64,000 nt of DNA. Origin: Punica granatum. Its lineage: Eukaryota; Streptophyta; Magnoliopsida; Myrtales; Lythraceae. The notes under the pieces are model-generated. The model was not told the origin of the DNA. It saw nothing but the letters and a program-made list of their open reading frames with translations, and made no database searches. Below are positions 59,656 to 64,000 of the stretch, piece by piece; position 1 is the stretch's first letter, and every line of letters starts with the position of its first letter. A program made the position numbers and the translations under genes. The stretch spans positions 31,368,605 to 31,432,604 of the forward strand of contig NC_045130.1 of the NCBI RefSeq assembly GCF_007655135.1, read 5' to 3'.

Positions 59656-62600
59656 TTACATATGCACGGTGCAGTCTCTCCTCTTCTCCCCATGCTTTCT
59701 CCCCCTCTTCACCCCAATTGCACCCATCTTCTCCATAGCCACCGCAAAAGCTTGGAAGAACCTGTCCTTCTCCTTTCCCATTTCCTGCACAATGGGCCGG
59801 GTCCTAGGATCCATAAACAGGGCCTGGTCCGACGACAACAGGCCCAGCTTAGCCTCCAAGTTCCCATAATAGGCATGGTCAAACCCGAACGGGGTCGTCA
59901 CGTCGAATGGCGCAACAATGTCCGCGTTCCCCCCATAATGGGGGCAAGACATCCTCAAGGCCTTCAAGAGCCTAGAATCGATGGAAGGGTCAGGGCCCTT
60001 CGACCCCTTGTAGTCATAGAGGCGACCGAGGAAGTGTTTGCAGTGGGCGAACCCGATTGTGTGTGCACCAGATAACACCACCAAGTCTTGCAGCTTCAGA
60101 CCCTTGGAGTTGAAGAGCTTGAGGAGCTCATTCACAGTCGAGTTTGCTCGTGGCAGATTAGGTGGCACTCTCGAGGCAGCTGATATTTTGCCGTCCCACC
60201 TTCCCTTCTTCACCTGGTAGTATGGTCCCCCGGTCTGCAAAAGCACAAGCAGTTATTTGTATGTAACAAATGAATTGAACCACTCACATCGAATAAAATT
60301 TGTGTTGCATGCATTCGCACATGATAAATCTTAGAAAATGACATGTGCCTTCGAGAAATTTCAATTTTTTGTATCTAATTTTATTTCTCTTGTACGAATG
60401 GGCTATTGATATTTGAATGGTGTTGGTTTTACTAGATTGGATTCCCAAGGGACTGACAACCACCAAGACCATGACAAGCTTAAGTACATAGTCTTCGCTG
60501 TTGAAAACCAATCATCGGGCAAAAACGACAGAAAGTTTGGGTAATAAATAACATTTTGTCCAATTGGTGGAGGAAAAGTGAAAAAGTAAGTAAGATTCTG
60601 TTCATTTTTATAACCCAATTGTTTATAATTAATACAAATATACAAATTGCTACTTGCAAACGAAGAAATATACAAAGAAAATAGAGGCCCAGATGGTGTA
60701 GAGTAGCTCTGCACTCGTTACTTCAAATTCGACACTGGCAGTGGAATTTTCGGCTATAAATGAGGCTCATGTATTAATACAAGTATATAAGTATGAGAAA
60801 TAAAGCGAAATAAATAAAACATAAATTTTACTAGTGACAATCGAGCTTATAACCTCTTGATTTCGAGTCAGCGTCTTATACCACTATAGTAAAACTCATT
60901 CTTCCGCTATGCATTTGTATCATAAACATTTGTTAGAAGTGTATTTTTCACTCAGGTTTAGGAGACATCGACTTCTGTTAACTATACTAGACTTTTAGTA
61001 GTGTTATATATACTGACGGAGTCAATATTTTCACTAGTGGTTCAATTCATCTTATATATTCGCGGTTGAACATGAGGATTCGAACATTACGAAACAGGAT
61101 GACAAGGTTGCTATCACCGTTCCCACCACTTATTCATAAAAAAAAAACTCTTTTTTCCGCAATAGTGGAATTTTCTATCCATTTACTTTAGTTTAATATT
61201 TTGTAACATATGGACAGATTGTAAAGTATATTTTGATTTGACGTAATAAGAGAACAAAAATTACTTATTCTAATTTTTTGATTCGACATGAGGGGACCCT
61301 GCGTATGAGTACATAAAATTGCATGGCGGGGGCTATCCAATGGATCGACCAGATTGTCATGTCCATGAGAGGACCTGATTAAAAGCTGGGTTCCCTTTTC
61401 CACACGCAATATGATGAGAAATTTTTATTGCTAATTTATGAAATTACAATATTTATTTTAGGTTAGAAGAAGTGTTTATTAGCCTAGTAAAAGAAAAAAA
61501 AATGGACGCGAGAATTTTCATTGAAAGACCTTGCGATTCTAAGGCAAACCTCACCATATTTCTTTTGTTGAAGACTTTTTTTTTTGTTCGTTTTTTGGTG
61601 GACAAGATAATGTTTATTTAATTGATTGCATGTGTCAATCACATAGTGGAAACGAAGAAATTCTTATCATTAATAAATCTTCCAAAAGGTGATGGTGTTA
61701 GGCTTACAACAAGAAGAAAGATCGTACTTAATTGAGAATATATGGTAATTAAAAGAAAAACTAACAGATAGGAGTTTTCATAAGGTTTAAGCCGGGTGAT
61801 TTCTTCGAGGGTGATCTCAAGATTCTTAACAATTGATTATTTTAGTGGTCAAGGCATCAGAGAAAGCACAGTCAACTGGATATATACCTGTGAATCTGTC
61901 CCTCTGTCCGGTCTAAGTGCTCTTATACAGCTAGATCAAGCCCGAATGTTAAATTAATTATGAGCGAATTTAAGGGCTTACCAGGTGGACGAAATCTCGA
62001 GCAGCGATGGCGAGAATATCAGCACAAGAGACGACCCCGGGGCATTTGCTCTCCACCAATGCCTTGGCCTTTGTTACGGTCTCGAATCCCTCAGCCCTCA
62101 GGTCCTTGTTGTCCACTGCATCCCTTTCTGCCAATTCCTTGCTCCCTTGCTTTGTGGCTATCAGTACTGATCCATCACACCCCTATTAACAATTTTGCCA
62201 ATAAGTATATAAATAAATAAGATGATCATTGATCATACGACGTTCCCCTCAGAAGTGATGTGGAATTCCGACTGAAATTTAAATTCGACGAAAATCCATT
62301 GAATAATAGTCATTACAATAGTGGTTCTAACTCAGGAGTGTATACCAATGCATTTCTCATATGCAATCATCCAAAACTTGGTCACGAGACAAGCCTCGGT
62401 CGAGATCTACTAGAAGTGACATACACCCCGCTAATATATCATCATTTGACATATCTAGCATGGAAATAGGCTCGATATAAATTTCAAAGGAGACGTTAAG
62501 GAGGTGCATGATATATACTTCGACGAAGCAGTCATGGAAGAAGAGGCGAATGGTGGCGGGGCCGGAGACAGGAGCATTCTTGTACTGTTGGTTCGTCACG

Positions 62601-62812
62601 GAAGCCACCAACTGCTCCACCTGAGGGCACGTCCTCGCGTAGTAACCATACGACAACTGTCTGTGACGCTGTTGTGTGGTGTTGGTGCCTGGCTTCGAGA
62701 GCCCGGTCGGGAAATGCGAGGTGAGGATGATGACATTAAAGGTGAGGAGGCAACCGAAGAAGAGGTTAGAGGCAAAAGAAGCTGGTAGAGAAGAAGAAGA
62801 AGAGGAAAGCAT
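59656..62812 (-). CDS. PER19: Class III secretory peroxidase, PER19 type, 3 exons
   Basis: Haem peroxidase of the secretory pathway; oxidises phenolics with H2O2 in wall building and defence. Exons on the minus strand: 62812-62519, 62182-61982, 60234-59656; phase 0 at both introns, total 357 residues. A hydrophobic N-terminus (about 12-32, [14 protein letters not shown]) fits a signal peptide or anchor. The distal haem side RLFFHDCF gives Arg89 and His93; the proximal site [12 protein letters not shown] gives His223. All eight family cysteines are present (62, 95, 100, 145, 151, 230, 262, 353). LAIAARD and [15 protein letters not shown] match the PER19 subgroup closely. Intron 2 is long (about 1.75 kb) and contains a SINE-like insertion. 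The start is the Met just before the Ser run; longer in-frame upstream sequence looks like 5' leader. No defect is seen. Confidence 0.95.
60747..60897 (-). mobile_element. SINE-like insertion in peroxidase intron 2
   Basis: On the minus strand it has TATAGTGGTATAAGACGC (A-box region) and AAGCTCGATTGTC (B-box region), then a body with ATACATGAGCCTC, resembling the SINEs at 33681-34397 and 38499-38644. The target duplication was not resolved. Confidence 0.6.
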
Positions 62813-64000
62813 GGTTTTGTGTTCTCTTGTGGGCAGCTTAGGGACAAAAATTTGGAACAGTGAGTGTGGTGTTGGGGAGGAAAATGGGTGGGTGTTTTTG
62901 GTTTTTAGGGACCAGGTGAGTGGGGGTGAGAAGGGTGGTTGTGGGGACAGATTGCCATGTAGAATAAAGGTGAGAATCAAGGACCCGTGAATAAGCTCAA
63001 AATAGAATAAAAAGAAAAAAAAAAGAAAGGGAAAATTGATTTTCTACCTAACTCAATACTAGGAAACATAAAAATAGAAAGGAGAGAAAAAGTTGAGGAC
63101 GAGCTTACCACGTTATAATGGTACTCGTTCTCAATACGGATTAAGAGGTCATGGATTCAATTTTTATAGTAAGTGGGATTCCACGTATACCTGTTTGGAA
63201 GAGTGCCGAATTAAACTGAGAAGAAAGTACAATGAAGACTAAGTTATGACGTGATAAAACTCTTGTACTTGGGAAAACATCGACGGACTAGAGAGGAAGA
63301 TCCCATTGTTGATATAGCTTGAGATTACAGACCTTCAAGATAACACTCGCATTTCCCTACTTTTATTACAAGATCCAATCCGAACAAAATTTCATAGTCC
63401 TCTCAATTCTCATGACTCTCACACTCTATGAAAACTTCTTAAGTGTAAATCCAAGAATTCTCAAAAAGATCTAACGTGATTCTTACACATCATGTTATTA
63501 TGAACCAAGATCGATTCCCATCTCGTGTATATATACAGATCTTAACCCCCAAAAATATATGAAAATATCCTAAAAAACCAGTAGAACATTTTCCATTTGA
63601 AATTCATTGAAATTATTCTTGATATTGCTATTCATCCACTTTTTAGTTCTGACCGCGGTCAAGGTTCCAAGACCATGATCAGCGGTCATCTTTTAGTCTC
63701 GAGGCCACTGTGACTGCGTTTCCGCGCCGGTCTTGACTCCTCGAAGCAGCTCCTCGGCTTCCTCGGGTTGTTTTCTATCTGGTTTCCTCTGAAGCTTTAC
63801 CAACTGAATACGAGACATCTCATACAAATCTCTTTGAGTACCAACAGATCCTCAGGCCTAGCTGGTTTAATTCTCCGTTCAACAAGGAGGGAGTCCTTAT
63901 GAAGTCAATGCCCACAACGTCCAGGCATGAATTTCAGCACAACTGTGGGGGACGGACTTAGCTGTCTCATCGAGAAGGTTTGCATGAGGGCTTTCTTGGG
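62813..64000. other. Peroxidase upstream region and unresolved sequence to the window edge
   Basis: Leader and promoter side of the peroxidase gene. A SINE-like stretch with TATAATGGTACTCG and GGTCATGGATTCAA lies at about 63116-63160. From about 63280 to the edge the composition changes and resembles LTR or retroelement DNA, but no open frame, LTR boundary or primer site could be fixed inside the window. Confidence 0.35.

Noticed and set aside
59596..60075. 159-codon plus-strand frame
   Set aside because: Antisense of the conserved peroxidase exon 3, which carries the catalytic histidine on the minus strand.

Overview
This window is nuclear DNA from a flowering plant, most likely a eudicot. 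The genes are intron-split plant genes (WOX9, SNI1, a class III peroxidase, a D-aminoacyl-tRNA deacylase) and intronless AP2/ERF genes. The long spacers are AT-rich and full of plant transposons (Ty1/copia, Ty3/gypsy, CACTA, Mutator-like, hAT, Helitron-like, tRNA-derived SINEs). The species cannot be fixed from the sequence alone.

Layout. 1.3-3.3 kb: WOX9-type homeobox gene (minus strand). 3.3-26.5 kb: gene-poor, with a SINE, Helitron-like elements, a long-TIR Mutator-like element (11.6-13.0 kb), a decayed Mutator transposase with a GRF zinc-finger relic (18-20.8 kb), and a hAT element nested in a Helitron. 26.6-32.0 kb: a complete, very young Ty1/copia retrotransposon with an intact 1330-codon polyprotein. 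32.6-37.3 kb: two convergent group-IX-like ERF genes, separated by a SINE that is itself split by a hAT element. 37.9-41.8 kb: a roughly 1.1-kb tandem duplication whose second unit has collected three insertions. 42.4-43.8 kb: a CACTA deletion derivative. 44.1-45.8 kb: a short non-autonomous gypsy-type LTR element, then tRNA-Glu(CTC). 46.3-50.3 kb: SNI1 in 15 coding exons, followed by two abutting Mutator-type MITEs. 53.2-54.9 kb: D-aminoacyl-tRNA deacylase. 55-59.2 kb: AT-rich repeats and another Helitron-like copy. 59.7-62.8 kb: class III peroxidase, PER19 type.

The genes do not form a pathway or operon. They are independent plant loci for development (WOX9), stress and ethylene signalling (ERFs), immunity and genome stability (SNI1), translation quality control (DTD) and cell-wall redox chemistry (peroxidase). 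I see no undescribed enzymatic or defence system. The most informative features are the insertion histories. Several elements have target-site duplications or empty sites readable inside the window, including SINE-in-spacer, hAT-in-SINE, hAT-in-Helitron, Helitron-in-duplication and two MITEs sharing part of one target. The exon joins for WOX9, SNI1, DTD and the peroxidase were worked out by hand from GT/AG sites and reading phase; no transcript evidence was available.
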